DNA from: Holophagaceae bacterium
Lineage (GTDB): Bacteria > Acidobacteriota > Holophagae > Holophagales > Holophagaceae
Length of the DNA: 64,000 bases
Reading direction: 5' to 3'
Assembly (NCBI GenBank): GCA_021286765.1
Contig: JAJTBS010000001.1
Coordinates: forward strand, 248,001-312,000
Under the pieces are notes generated by a model that saw only the letters and a list, made by a program, of their open reading frames with translations, was not told the DNA's origin and did not search any database. Below are positions 16,593 to 27,735 of the stretch, piece by piece. Within the stretch, counting starts at the first letter, position 1, and each line of letters begins with the position of its first letter. A program made the position numbers and the translations under genes.

Positions 16593-18447
16593 CCTCCGCG
16601 CCTCCCTGCTCGTGGCCCTCCTCGCCGGGGCTCCCGCCTTGGCGGAGGATGTCCGCGCCCTCATGCTCCAGGCCCGGGCCCTCCAGTTGCGGGGCTACGG
16701 TTCCGATCCCGCCGCGGCCGTGGCCATCTACCGGCGGGTGCTGGCCCAGGTCCCTGAAAGCGCTGAGGCCCACCTGCGGCTCTCCGAGGCCCTCCAGGAG
16801 GCCCAGGATCCCGATGCCGCCGTGGCCCCGGCCAGGAAGGCCGTGGAACTGGCCCCCCTGAGCGCGGAGGCCCAGGCCCACCTGGCCCTGCTCCAGTTCC
16901 AGCGCGCGCAGAAGGATGCCGCCCTGGCGCCAGAGGCCATCAAGGAGCTGAAGGCCGCCACCCTCCGCCTGCCCCAGGACCCTGAGCTGTGGCACCGGCT
17001 GGGTGAAGCCTTCGAAATGGTCAAGGACGGGGAGGGGGCCCTGCGGGCCTGGTTGCGTCTGGGCCGGATCCGTCCCAGCTATGGGGCGGCCTGGGAGCGG
17101 GCCTTCATCCACGCCCGCGCACTCCAGAACTACGAGGGCAAGCGGGAGGCCCTGCTGGCCCTCAATGCCCGGCGCCCGGAGGATCGCCACCTCCGGCTGC
17201 TCGAGGAACTGGCCCGGGAGCAGATCAAGGCCGGTTACCTGGCCCACGCCGAGGAGAGCTTTCTCCTGCTGGCCAGCCATGTCCCCCAGGAAGCCGGGTT
17301 GTGGGAGAACGTCTCCCTCGTGCGCATCCAGACGGCGCGCTGGGCCGAGGCCCTGGAGACCCTGGCCAAGGCCGAAGCGCTGAAGCCCAGCCCATCTCTG
17401 AGCTTCAACACCGCCCTGGCCCTCATGAACCTCGGCCGCTTCGAGGCGGCCGAACAGCGGCTCCAGGCCCTGGTGGCCCAGGACATCGAATCGCCGCGCA
17501 TCGCCGATAGCGCGCCCATGCTCTATGCGGAATCCCTCCTGCTCCAGGGCAAGGGGAAGGTCCTCCTGGCCTTCCTGAAGAACCGGCGCCCCCGGCCCCA
17601 CACGGACGGCGAGGCCCAGGTCTTCAAGACCCAGGCCTTCATCAGCCTCAACGACTGGAAGAGCGGCCTGGAGGCCCTCAAGGAGGGCATCGCCCGGTAC
17701 CCCAAGGTGCCCTTCTTCCAGCAAGCGGCCAAGCTGCCGCCCAGGTACCTCGAGTACGCGCTTTTCTCCCGCAAGGAGACGCGGGCCGCGCTGGAGCAGC
17801 TGCACCTCGAAGGCATGGCGGCCCTCTGGCAGGAGTTCCAGCGCTGGGACAAGTGCCTCGAGGCTCTGGAGCGGGCCCGCACCCTCTCCCCGGTGCGCCG
17901 CGTGGACATGCTGATCATGCAGAGCCAGGCCTACGACCAGCTGGACCGGCACGCGGAATCCCTGGCCGTGCTGCGCGAGGCCCAGGCTCTGGAGCCGGCC
18001 AACCCTCTGGTGCAGAACAACCTTGGTTACCTGCTGCTGGAGCAGGATCGCGACCTGGAAGAGGCCGCCGCCCTCATCGAGGCCAGCGCGAAAGCCACGC
18101 CGGACAACGGCAATGTGGTGGACAGCCTGGGCTGGGCCCAGTTCAAGCTGGGCCGGTTCGCCGAGGCGGAAGCCACGCTGCGCCACGCGGCGGAGCTGAG
18201 CCCCTTCAGCCCGGAGGTCCGCAGGCACCTGGGCGAGGTCCTGATGAAGCAGGGAAAGCTGGCCGAAGCGGCCGAGCAGTGGGATCGCGCCCTGGCCTTC
18301 GTGTTCCCGGAACGGGCCGCCCTCGAGAAGCGCCTGGGCGATCTGCGCATCCGCATCGCCAAGGAACAGGCGGCGAAGGTGGAGGCGGCGCCAGCCGCGC
18401 CGGCTGCGCCCGCCCCGAAGCCGGATGACGACGAGGACGACCAGTGA
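16585..18447 (+). CDS. Secreted TPR-repeat protein
   Basis: A 620-residue protein starting at GTG 16585 with a ribosome site (CAGGAG) seven bases upstream and overlapping the aroB stop. Residues 1-18 are a signal peptide (LLVALLAGAPALA). The rest is tandem tetratricopeptide repeats, for example YRRVLAQVPESAEAHLRLSE near the N-terminus, and NNLGYLLLEQ and DSLGWAQFKLGRFAEAE near the C-terminus. It ends in an Ala/Pro and acidic tail. TPR proteins of this size are usually periplasmic scaffolds in envelope assembly. No enzyme motif is seen. The longer frame from 16495 would remove the signal peptide from the N-terminus. Confidence 0.88.
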   Translation: MSDLRASLLVALLAGAPALAEDVRALMLQARALQLRGYGSDPAAAVAIYRRVLAQVPESAEAHLRLSEALQEAQDPDAAVAPARKAVELAPLSAEAQAHLALLQFQRAQKDAALAPEAIKELKAATLRLPQDPELWHRLGEAFEMVKDGEGALRAWLRLGRIRPSYGAAWERAFIHARALQNYEGKREALLALNARRPEDRHLRLLEELAREQIKAGYLAHAEESFLLLASHVPQEAGLWENVSLVRIQTARWAEALETLAKAEALKPSPSLSFNTALALMNLGRFEAAEQRLQALVAQDIESPRIADSAPMLYAESLLLQGKGKVLLAFLKNRRPRPHTDGEAQVFKTQAFISLNDWKSGLEALKEGIARYPKVPFFQQAAKLPPRYLEYALFSRKETRAALEQLHLEGMAALWQEFQRWDKCLEALERARTLSPVRRVDMLIMQSQAYDQLDRHAESLAVLREAQALEPANPLVQNNLGYLLLEQDRDLEEAAALIEASAKATPDNGNVVDSLGWAQFKLGRFAEAEATLRHAAELSPFSPEVRRHLGEVLMKQGKLAEAAEQWDRALAFVFPERAALEKRLGDLRIRIAKEQAAKVEAAPAAPAAPAPKPDDDEDDQ

Positions 18448-18908
18448 TGCCGCTCCAGGCCCCGCCCCCGGTGGTCGCCCCCGCGCCCGCGGCACCCGTG
18501 CGGGCCCAGTACGGCTGGGGCTATGCAGGCGCCGATGGCGAGGGCGTGGGCACCCTCAGCCTGCTGATGGAACCTGCGACCGGGAAGCTCATCCTCGAGC
18601 TGCACGCCCCCGGCGAGCGCCTGCTCCTGCTGGAGGGAGATGCCGCCTCCGGCTACCGCCTGCAGGTGCCGAGGCAGAAGCTTGACCAGCGCGCCGCCTA
18701 TCTTTCCCAGCTGCCGCTGCCCTTCCTGCCCCAGGTGCTCAGCGTGGAGGGCCTGCTCCACCTCCTCCGCACCGGCGAAGGTACCGGCGTCTCCGTGCAG
18801 AAGAAGGACGCCCAGGGCCCCCTCAAGCTCCACTGGCGAGGCAAGGACGCCCGCGGCAAGGACCAGCAGGTGTGGCTGGAGCGGAAGCGGTGGGAGGTTG
18901 GTCGCTGA
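18447..18908 (+). CDS. Small protein coupled to the TPR gene, possibly LolB/DUF4292-like
   Basis: A 153-residue protein whose ATG overlaps the TPR stop by one base (a GTG at 18444 is also possible). After a Pro/Ala-rich N-terminus come beta strands typical of an outer-membrane lipoprotein-carrier fold: TLSLLMEPATGKLILELHA, then LLLLEGDAASGYRLQVP. There is no lipobox and no clear signal peptide at this start. Coupling to a secreted TPR protein suggests a shared envelope task. The family call is tentative. Confidence 0.7.
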   Translation: MPLQAPPPVVAPAPAAPVRAQYGWGYAGADGEGVGTLSLLMEPATGKLILELHAPGERLLLLEGDAASGYRLQVPRQKLDQRAAYLSQLPLPFLPQVLSVEGLLHLLRTGEGTGVSVQKKDAQGPLKLHWRGKDARGKDQQVWLERKRWEVGR

Positions 18909-18929
18909 CGGAGGCTTCCGGACGGGCCC

Positions 18930-19760
18930 CTAGGGCGCTGGTTTCACCGGCGCCGCCGGCTTTCCAGCCACAATCCACGCATTGAGGATGGCGTCACCCA
19001 GGTGCTGGCCGGCGAGCTGAAGCTGCTGCTTCACCACGGGGCCCTGCTTCGACCAGAAGATCATCCAGTAGGCGGCGGTGCGGGTCTTGCCGCGGCCGCC
19101 CAGGGGGGTGCTGCGGTCGGCGTCGCGGTCATCCTCCAGGAGCTGGGGCACCAGGGCATGGGAGGCCTTGACCCAGTCCCAGGGCCGGTAGAAGAAGGCC
19201 TTGTCGGGCTGGGCAGGCAGCACGGTCAGGTCCTCGGCGGCGATGTGCCGTTCCACCAGGCCACTCTCCCAGCGGCTGTGGATGCCCCGCTGATTGGTGA
19301 GCTGACCATCGTGGTTCTCGGTGGTGTGCAGCGGCACGTGGGCATCGCCGATGTAGTGGCCGAGGATGGCGGAGGCGAACGCCACCTTGGCGGGATCCCC
19401 CTCGCGGAACGCATCCACTAGGTCGCGCCAGCGGTCCTGGACGATCCAGGGCACCACGCCGCGGCGGTAGTAGTCGCCGCCAAGCTTGGTCTGGGCCTCC
19501 TCCAAGGTGCGGGGCATCTGGGCCGGGCCGCCGTAGGCTTCCAGGTCCATGAAGTGGCGGGGCCCCTCCTTGCGATCCTGCTTCCAGTGGTCGGGATCGG
19601 AGGCATGGTCGCAGACCTCCGCTTCGCGTCCAGCGAACCAGGCCCGGGGACCCTCCGGCAGGGACCGGAGGGCGAGGGTCGAGACGGTTCGGTGGCCTTT
19701 ATCGCCCCAGGACCAGAGGGGGGAGGCGGCAAGGAGGATCAACAGCGGCAGGGTTTTCAT
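18930..19760 (-). CDS. S1/P1-type zinc nuclease, secreted
   Basis: A 276-residue protein. The ATG at 19760 is chosen because it gives a clean signal peptide that ends just before WGDKGH. In S1/P1 nucleases that N-terminal Trp and the His five residues on are zinc ligands after cleavage. Further ligands are visible in HASDPDHW, HFMDLE, HYIGDAHVPLH and GIHSRWESGL. The last site has Glu where the family usually has Asp (HSxWD), a conservative change. These enzymes cut single-stranded RNA and DNA, or phospholipids, outside the cell. It follows lepB and may scavenge phosphate or nucleotides. Confidence 0.88.
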   Translation of the reverse strand: MKTLPLLILLAASPLWSWGDKGHRTVSTLALRSLPEGPRAWFAGREAEVCDHASDPDHWKQDRKEGPRHFMDLEAYGGPAQMPRTLEEAQTKLGGDYYRRGVVPWIVQDRWRDLVDAFREGDPAKVAFASAILGHYIGDAHVPLHTTENHDGQLTNQRGIHSRWESGLVERHIAAEDLTVLPAQPDKAFFYRPWDWVKASHALVPQLLEDDRDADRSTPLGGRGKTRTAAYWMIFWSKQGPVVKQQLQLAGQHLGDAILNAWIVAGKPAAPVKPAP

Positions 19761-19863
19761 GCGGTTCCGGAAGAGAAGGTCAAGGTTCGCCATCGGATTT
19801 TCGTGGCCCAGGTGAATCCACCGTGCGGGTCGCGCACGGGAAGCGGAGCGGGGCAGCCCACCC

Positions 19864-20736
19864 CTATTCCGGGATGGTCCCGGTGCGCTCCCAGCGGGTG
19901 CGGGTGAAGAAGTGGCGGGCGGTGTCGATGAAGTCGCCCGCCACATCCTGGGGCCCGGTGGGGACGCGCCCGTTGTCGTTGTCGGTGTCGCCTTCCTTGA
20001 AGCTCCACCACACCAGGAAGGGGCGGCCGCGGAGGTGGTCCACGGGCAGGAAGCCCCAGTAGCGGCTGTCCTCGCTGTTGTCGCGGTTGTCGCCCATGGC
20101 GAAGACGTGGCCCGGCGGCACGGTGACGGGGCCCAGGTTGTCTTTGAAGCCATCCTGGCGGAGGCTGTTCATGGCCTGCATCTGGTTGCGGTCATGGAGG
20201 GCCAGCACTTCGGGGTCGGCGTGGCGCCAGAGGCCCACGGGACGCTCGACTTCCCCGGCATCGCGGGTGGGTGGCCAGGGGCCGGGGGTGGGGCCTTCGG
20301 GGCTGCGGCCGAACATGTGCTCGAAGGGGCCGGTGATCTGCTTCCCGTTCACATAGAGCCGCTTGTTCCGCATTTCCAGCGTGTCGCCGGCCAGGGCCAC
20401 GCAGCGCTTCACGTAGTCCTGGTCCCGGTCGAGGGGCCAGCGGAAGACGATGATGTCGCCGCGCTTCACGGCACGCATGGGGAAGAGGGTCTCCTCCCAG
20501 CCCCACTGGGGGGTGGCGAAGATGAACTTGTTGGCCAGAAGGTGGTCCCCGATCATCAGCGTGTTCCGCATGGAGGCCGAGGGGATCTTGAACTGCTGCC
20601 CCACGAAGGTCTTGAAGAACAGGATCAGCACCATGGCGAAGCAGATCACTTCGAGGTTGTCCCGCACCATGCCCTTCTCGGCACCCGGGGGCAGGGCGAT
20701 CTCGAGGTCTTCGGGGGCGGTGGTCGGTTCGGCCAT
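19864..20736 (-). CDS. lepB: Signal peptidase I
   Basis: A 290-residue type I signal peptidase that removes signal peptides at the outer face of the inner membrane. A single N-terminal membrane segment (ICFAMVLILFFKTFV) is followed by the catalytic Ser in IPSASMRNTL, the catalytic Lys in DYVKRCVALAGD and the conserved MGDNRDNSEDSRYWG. It is longer than the minimal enzyme, with a Pro-rich insertion around residues 145-165 (PEGPTPGPWPPTRD). It starts 20 bases after the lipoprotein stop and is probably in the tex-lipoprotein-lepB operon. Confidence 0.95.
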   Translation of the reverse strand: MAEPTTAPEDLEIALPPGAEKGMVRDNLEVICFAMVLILFFKTFVGQQFKIPSASMRNTLMIGDHLLANKFIFATPQWGWEETLFPMRAVKRGDIIVFRWPLDRDQDYVKRCVALAGDTLEMRNKRLYVNGKQITGPFEHMFGRSPEGPTPGPWPPTRDAGEVERPVGLWRHADPEVLALHDRNQMQAMNSLRQDGFKDNLGPVTVPPGHVFAMGDNRDNSEDSRYWGFLPVDHLRGRPFLVWWSFKEGDTDNDNGRVPTGPQDVAGDFIDTARHFFTRTRWERTGTIPE

Positions 20737-20756
20737 GTCGGCTCCGGGGCTGGCGA

Positions 20757-21370
20757 TCAGGGACGCTTGATGGCGGGAAGCGAGGTGAAGCCGCGGGCCA
20801 CCAGGCGGTTGACGGTGACCCAGGCGTCGCCGCGCTCTTCGCGGGTCTCCACCTCGCCCAGGTTGGGCAGGTAGAGGGTCCGGCGCCGGGGGCCCTTGAC
20901 GGGGCGGGATTCCACCCAGATCCCCACCCGGTCGGCGGTCGCGGGCAGCACGCCCGCGCCATCCCAGGTGGCCCGCCCGATGACGCGGAATTCGGTCCCA
21001 CGTTCCTTCCAGGCAGCGGTGGCCGGGAAGCCTGCCGGCAGGGAGACCGAGAGCAGCTGGCCCTGATCCGTCACCAGGGCGACGCCGCCATCCTGATGCC
21101 TGAGGGTCAGCGGCAGTTGGCCCTGCAGGCTGGTGACGTCCACCTGGATGAGGCCCGGAGGGCCGGGCGCGATGGTGGACTTGGCCACCCGCACCTGCAG
21201 GCGGTTGGTGGCGCGCTGGGGCTGGGGTTGCGAGGGATCCTCGAAGGTGAGGGTGAGGCCCTCCTCCCAGGGGCAGTAGACCTTGGGGGCCTCCCGGGGC
21301 TGGCAGGCCAGCGCCAGCAGCAGGGCGGCGGGCACGAGCCGATGGGCAAACGCCGGCAGCAGCCTGGGCA

Positions 21371-21371
<1 letters not shown>
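20757..21371 (-). CDS. Putative lipoprotein, function unknown
   Basis: A 204-residue protein with a lipoprotein signal: a hydrophobic stretch VPAALLLALAC with the lipobox Cys at about residue 23. The ATG overlaps the Tex stop by one base (TGATG). The mature part is strand-rich and includes NRLQVRVAKSTIAPG and GIWVESRPVKGPRRR. No family is recognised. Its position between tex and lepB suggests a membrane-anchored envelope protein. Confidence 0.7.
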
Positions 21372-23926
<2,555 letters not shown>

Positions 23927-23983
23927 ACCTGCTCCTTGCGATCCTTCCCCGACGGGAACTGCGATCATACCAAGGACAGGGTC

Positions 23984-25324
23984 CTAGTGCTTGATGAGCC
24001 CGAAAGTGCGGTCGAGCAGGTCCTTCACCTCGCCGTCGAAGTCCACCGGTAGGTTCACGATGTGGTTGACGCCGGCTGCTTTCACCGAGAGCCGCGTGCG
24101 GACATCCGGATCCTGCATGAACAGGCAGATGGGAACTCCGTCCAGCCGGCCCATCTTCCTCAGCCGCTGGGCCACTTCGAGGCCTGTCAATGGGCCGATC
24201 TGCTGATCGAGGAAGATCATGTCGATCTGCCCTTTCTTCGACAGCTCCAGCCCCTGCACGAGGTTCCTGGCCTCGAAGAAGCTGGCGTACCCACCCACCT
24301 GCAAGGTGGCGACGAAGATGCTCCGGTCGAGGTCGTCCGGCATGATGACGAGGAAGCGTCGGCTGCGTTTCCGCAATCGGGCGAGCCGATCTTCCGCGGG
24401 CGCTTCAGGCTGGGCCGCGGAACCCTCCGGGCCATCTTCCACCAGGAGGCCGGCGAGGGGATCTTCAAAGTCCTGGGAGGGGCCTTCTTCCAGTCCGTCG
24501 CCCTCCTCGCCTTCCTCCTCCACCAGGGCCACCTCTTCCGTGGCGCCGCGTCTCCGTTTCACCGGGAAGGCCCTGGCAAAGGTCGGAAGGCGCCTCAGCA
24601 TGAACCGGTGGAGGTTGGCGGCGTCGCGGCTCTCCATGTCTTCGAGGTGGATGCCAACCCGGACCGGGCCGTCTTGGCTGGAGGTGCAGCTGCGGACCAC
24701 GCCGGAGCACTCGATGGTCGGCAGGTGGGGCAGGTTCATGATCCGCACGATCTGGAGCTTCTGGCCATCCGGGAACAGGCTCGGACTGGAGGCGATGCGT
24801 TTGCCGCTCTGGACGAGGAGGGCCCGCTCCATCCGCATGCAAAGCCCTTCGGTGCTGAGGTTCAGCAGGCGGCCGGAGGCCGCCACCCCTTCGAAGAGGC
24901 TTTCGAAGATGGCCACGGTGGCATTCTCGCGGGAGCCAATGCGCGTCCGCCGGGAGCCGCGGCGGTCCGCGAAGTGGACTGCCCGAGGGAGGCGGAAGAC
25001 GCTCTCCATGTAGCGTCCCCGTCCGAAGTAGGTGATGTCGGCCTGGAATCTCATGCCGGCGAGCGGGAAATGAAACTCCACCACTTCGCCAGGCTTCAGG
25101 CGGGGGACCTGGTGGGGAAAGCTCAGAGAGAAGGTGAGGTCCTGGTCGTTCACGAGCTCGATGCGCGTCCCGAGGCACATGGGCGGGTCGGACCGCAGCT
25201 GAAGGTGCGTGAGGGTGCGCAGGCGCTGGAGCTCTTCAAGGTAGGCCAGGATCTGCTGGACGTCCGTCTGGACCGGTTCGCGGTCGAAGAGGTCGTCCTT
25301 TTTCGCACCCAGCCGCTTGAGCAT
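23984..25324 (-). CDS. YcgR-like PilZ protein fused to a receiver domain
   Basis: A 446-residue cytoplasmic protein. Residues 40-120 resemble the YcgR N-terminal domain. A PilZ domain follows, with DRRGSRRTRIG and then NLSTEGLCMRM, consistent with cyclic di-GMP binding. An acidic linker (residues 265-310, rich in Glu) leads to a C-terminal receiver domain. There, MIFLDQQIGPLTGLEVAQ supplies the phospho-accepting Asp. The conserved Lys of receivers is not obvious near the end (NLPVDF), so phosphorylation chemistry may be altered. It probably joins c-di-GMP and phosphorelay signals in motility control. It stands between CobW and tex with gaps of 76 and 57 bases. Confidence 0.85.
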   Translation of the reverse strand: MLKRLGAKKDDLFDREPVQTDVQQILAYLEELQRLRTLTHLQLRSDPPMCLGTRIELVNDQDLTFSLSFPHQVPRLKPGEVVEFHFPLAGMRFQADITYFGRGRYMESVFRLPRAVHFADRRGSRRTRIGSRENATVAIFESLFEGVAASGRLLNLSTEGLCMRMERALLVQSGKRIASSPSLFPDGQKLQIVRIMNLPHLPTIECSGVVRSCTSSQDGPVRVGIHLEDMESRDAANLHRFMLRRLPTFARAFPVKRRRGATEEVALVEEEGEEGDGLEEGPSQDFEDPLAGLLVEDGPEGSAAQPEAPAEDRLARLRKRSRRFLVIMPDDLDRSIFVATLQVGGYASFFEARNLVQGLELSKKGQIDMIFLDQQIGPLTGLEVAQRLRKMGRLDGVPICLFMQDPDVRTRLSVKAAGVNHIVNLPVDFDGEVKDLLDRTFGLIKH

Positions 25325-25400
25325 GATCTTTCCACCAGCTTGCTGGATCTATCGGGGCGGCGGCGGAAATCTGTAACAACGTCCAAATTTCAGGGAGTGG

Positions 25401-26417
25401 TCAGCCTTTCAGCGGGATTCGCCGGCGGGCTCCTTCCGGCGGGACCTCCAGCCGTCGCAACCGACCCTTCCACTGAGCGGCATCCAGGTTCGTGCCGATG
25501 ACGACCGCCATGCAGGTCGCCGGCATGCCGTTTCCGGGCAGGGGGAGGGGCGCGATCTCCAGGCGGCCGTCCGCCAGCTGGAAGGCCCAGCGGTCACTGC
25601 CGTCGTTCCGCGCCGCCCAGCCCGCGAACACGCAGACGCCCTTGGCCCGGAGCACGTCGCCCTGGGTGGGCGGGGCCAGCAGCAGGGCCTCCAGGGCCGA
25701 GGGATCCACAGGGTGGTCCCAGGTCAGGCTGAAAGAACGGGCTTCGGAGAAGCTGGTGGGGGCTGAGGCCGCCCAGCCATCTGGCAGCGGACGCAGGTCC
25801 CCCAGCCAGGGATCCGGGCTGCCCTCCGGAGCCTGGCCGTGCCGGGTGAGGACCAGTGGGATGTGGCGGAACGCGCTGCGCAGCTCCCCCTCCCAGGCCA
25901 CGGCCGCGGAGGGATCCAGGTCCGCCTTGCTGAGGTGGACGAGGCTGGCCAGGGCCACCTGGCGGTGCAGCAGGGGCTTCGTCTTCAGGTGATCCACGGG
26001 GGACAGGCAGGAGACCACCGTGAGCAGGCCCGCCAGGCGCAGGCGCCCCTCCAGGGCCGCTTCGTGCTCGAGGTCCAGCAGGTCGGTGGGGTCGGCCAGC
26101 CCGGTGGTCTCCAGCACCACGCGTTCGGGGCGCTGGCCATCGGCCTGGTCGCACCAGGCCCGCAGCGCCGCCACCACGTCGTCGCGAAGGCTGCAGCAGA
26201 CGCAGCCGTTCACCAGGTTCTCCACGCCCGCCAGCTCGGGCCGCTCTGCATCGACGAGGGCGCCATCCACGCTCACGGCGCCGAACTCGTTGATGAGCAC
26301 CGCCACCCGCCGCCCGGCGGCCACCTCGGCCTTCAGCAGCCGGTTCACGACCGTGGTCTTTCCTGCGCCCAGGGGGCCGGTGACGATGAGGATGTCCAGG
26401 GGGGCGCGTCCGTCCAT
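25401..26417 (-). CDS. CobW/YjiA-family metal-binding GTPase
   Basis: A 338-residue G3E GTPase. Walker A TGPLGAGKTTVVN, the loop INEFGAVSVDGALV, the metal motif GCVCCSLRDD (CxCC) and ETTGLADPTDLL are all present, along with a GTP-specificity motif LSKADL. CobW-type proteins bind zinc or cobalt and deliver it to client enzymes. The C-terminal CobW domain is shorter and diverged. The ATG at 26417 is used because an open frame reaching upstream to about 27794 overlaps the divergent Kdo transferase gene. No zinc-regulated operator was recognised in the 45-base divergent gap. Confidence 0.9.
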   Translation of the reverse strand: MDGRAPLDILIVTGPLGAGKTTVVNRLLKAEVAAGRRVAVLINEFGAVSVDGALVDAERPELAGVENLVNGCVCCSLRDDVVAALRAWCDQADGQRPERVVLETTGLADPTDLLDLEHEAALEGRLRLAGLLTVVSCLSPVDHLKTKPLLHRQVALASLVHLSKADLDPSAAVAWEGELRSAFRHIPLVLTRHGQAPEGSPDPWLGDLRPLPDGWAASAPTSFSEARSFSLTWDHPVDPSALEALLLAPPTQGDVLRAKGVCVFAGWAARNDGSDRWAFQLADGRLEIAPLPLPGNGMPATCMAVVIGTNLDAAQWKGRLRRLEVPPEGARRRIPLKG

Positions 26418-26462
26418 CCATCCATGATGCCGCCCGCCGGGGAAATGTGAGAGCGTGGAGGC

Positions 26463-27713
26463 GTGGACACCCTCGATCTCAGCTACCGCCTGACCGTTTC
26501 CCTGGTCGGCGCCCTCGCCCGGTCTTGCGCCAAGGGCCTGCCCGCCAGTTGGCGGGTCCGGCTGGAGGCGGAGGCGCCGGAGATGGCCGCGCCGGGCTGG
26601 ATCTGGCTGCATGCCGTGAGCGTGGGGGAGTTGTTGCTGGCCGATGGGCTGGTCGGCCGGCTGCGTGCGGCGGGGCACCGGGTCCACGTGAGCACCGGCA
26701 CGCCCGCCGGTCTTGATCTGCTGGCCCGGCGGCTGGCCGTCTGGGATGCCGGCAAGGGCCTGATCAGTGGCGGGGCCTTCCCCCTCGACGATCCCGCAGG
26801 CTTGGAGTCCTTCCTGCGCCAGCCCCCGGGCGCTTTCATCGCGCTGGAGACCGAACTGTGGCCTGGTCTGGTCGAGGCCCTCGCCGCCCGCGGCATTCCC
26901 CGGCTGGTGGTGAACGGCCGCCTCACGGAGAAATCCCTTGAGCGAGGCGGGCCCTGGCTGCGGCGGGCCGCTGGCCGGCTCACACTGGTGGCGGCCCGGG
27001 ACCAGGAGAGCGCGGAGGCCTTTCGGCGCCTTGGCGCGGCCCAGGTCGCGCTGGGGGGCAACCTCAAGGCGGACCTGCCACCGCCCCGGCCCCTCCCGGA
27101 CCACTGGGCGGCGCTGCGCTCGGCCTGGGCCGGTGATCCGGTGCTGGTCGCGGGGAACACGCTGGAAGGGGAGGAAGATCTGGTCCTGGGAACCTGGTCG
27201 GCGGTCCGGGCCCAGGTGCCGGGCCTCCGCCTCATCCTCGCGCCCCGGCAGCCGCGGCGCTTCGACGCGGTGGCGGCGCAGCTGTCGGGGCGGGGACTTC
27301 CCCATCGACGCGCCAGCGGTCCGTGGCCCGGCGAGGAGGCCTGGCGAGAGACCGGGATCCTCCTGCTCGACACGCTGGGCGACCTCGCTTCGGCCTATGG
27401 CGAGGGAACCCTCGCCCTGGTGGCCGGGGGCTGGGGCCACTCCGGGGGGCACAACCCGCTCGAGCCGGTGCAGGCGGGCGTGCCGACCCTGGTCGGTCCC
27501 GGCTTCGCCAACTTCGCCGACCTGGTGCCGCCCCTGCGGGAGGCGGGCCGCCTCCAGGTGGTCGAGGCGGCGGATCTGGAGCGTGAGGTGCGGGCCCGGC
27601 TGGCGGATTCCCCCCTCCGGCCCAGGTCGGCGCAGCCTCTCCCGGAGTCGCTCACCGGGGCCCTGGATCGGACCTGGGCCTTGATCGCGCCCCATCTGCC
27701 GCTGGTTGGATAG
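26463..27713 (+). CDS. waaA: 3-deoxy-D-manno-octulosonic acid (Kdo) transferase
   Basis: A 416-residue GT30 enzyme that adds Kdo to lipid A precursor at the inner membrane. Family motifs in order: IWLHAVSVGE, ALETELWPGL, VNGRLTEKS, GGNLKADLP and GGHNPLEPVQAGVPT. The N-terminal hydrophobic helix usual for the family is weak. It shows that the organism makes lipopolysaccharide. It is divergent from cobW and likely has its own promoter in the short gap. It starts at GTG 26463. Confidence 0.93.
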   Translation: MDTLDLSYRLTVSLVGALARSCAKGLPASWRVRLEAEAPEMAAPGWIWLHAVSVGELLLADGLVGRLRAAGHRVHVSTGTPAGLDLLARRLAVWDAGKGLISGGAFPLDDPAGLESFLRQPPGAFIALETELWPGLVEALAARGIPRLVVNGRLTEKSLERGGPWLRRAAGRLTLVAARDQESAEAFRRLGAAQVALGGNLKADLPPPRPLPDHWAALRSAWAGDPVLVAGNTLEGEEDLVLGTWSAVRAQVPGLRLILAPRQPRRFDAVAAQLSGRGLPHRRASGPWPGEEAWRETGILLLDTLGDLASAYGEGTLALVAGGWGHSGGHNPLEPVQAGVPTLVGPGFANFADLVPPLREAGRLQVVEAADLEREVRARLADSPLRPRSAQPLPESLTGALDRTWALIAPHLPLVG

Positions 27714-27735
27714 AATCTGCCCATACGGAGCCGCC

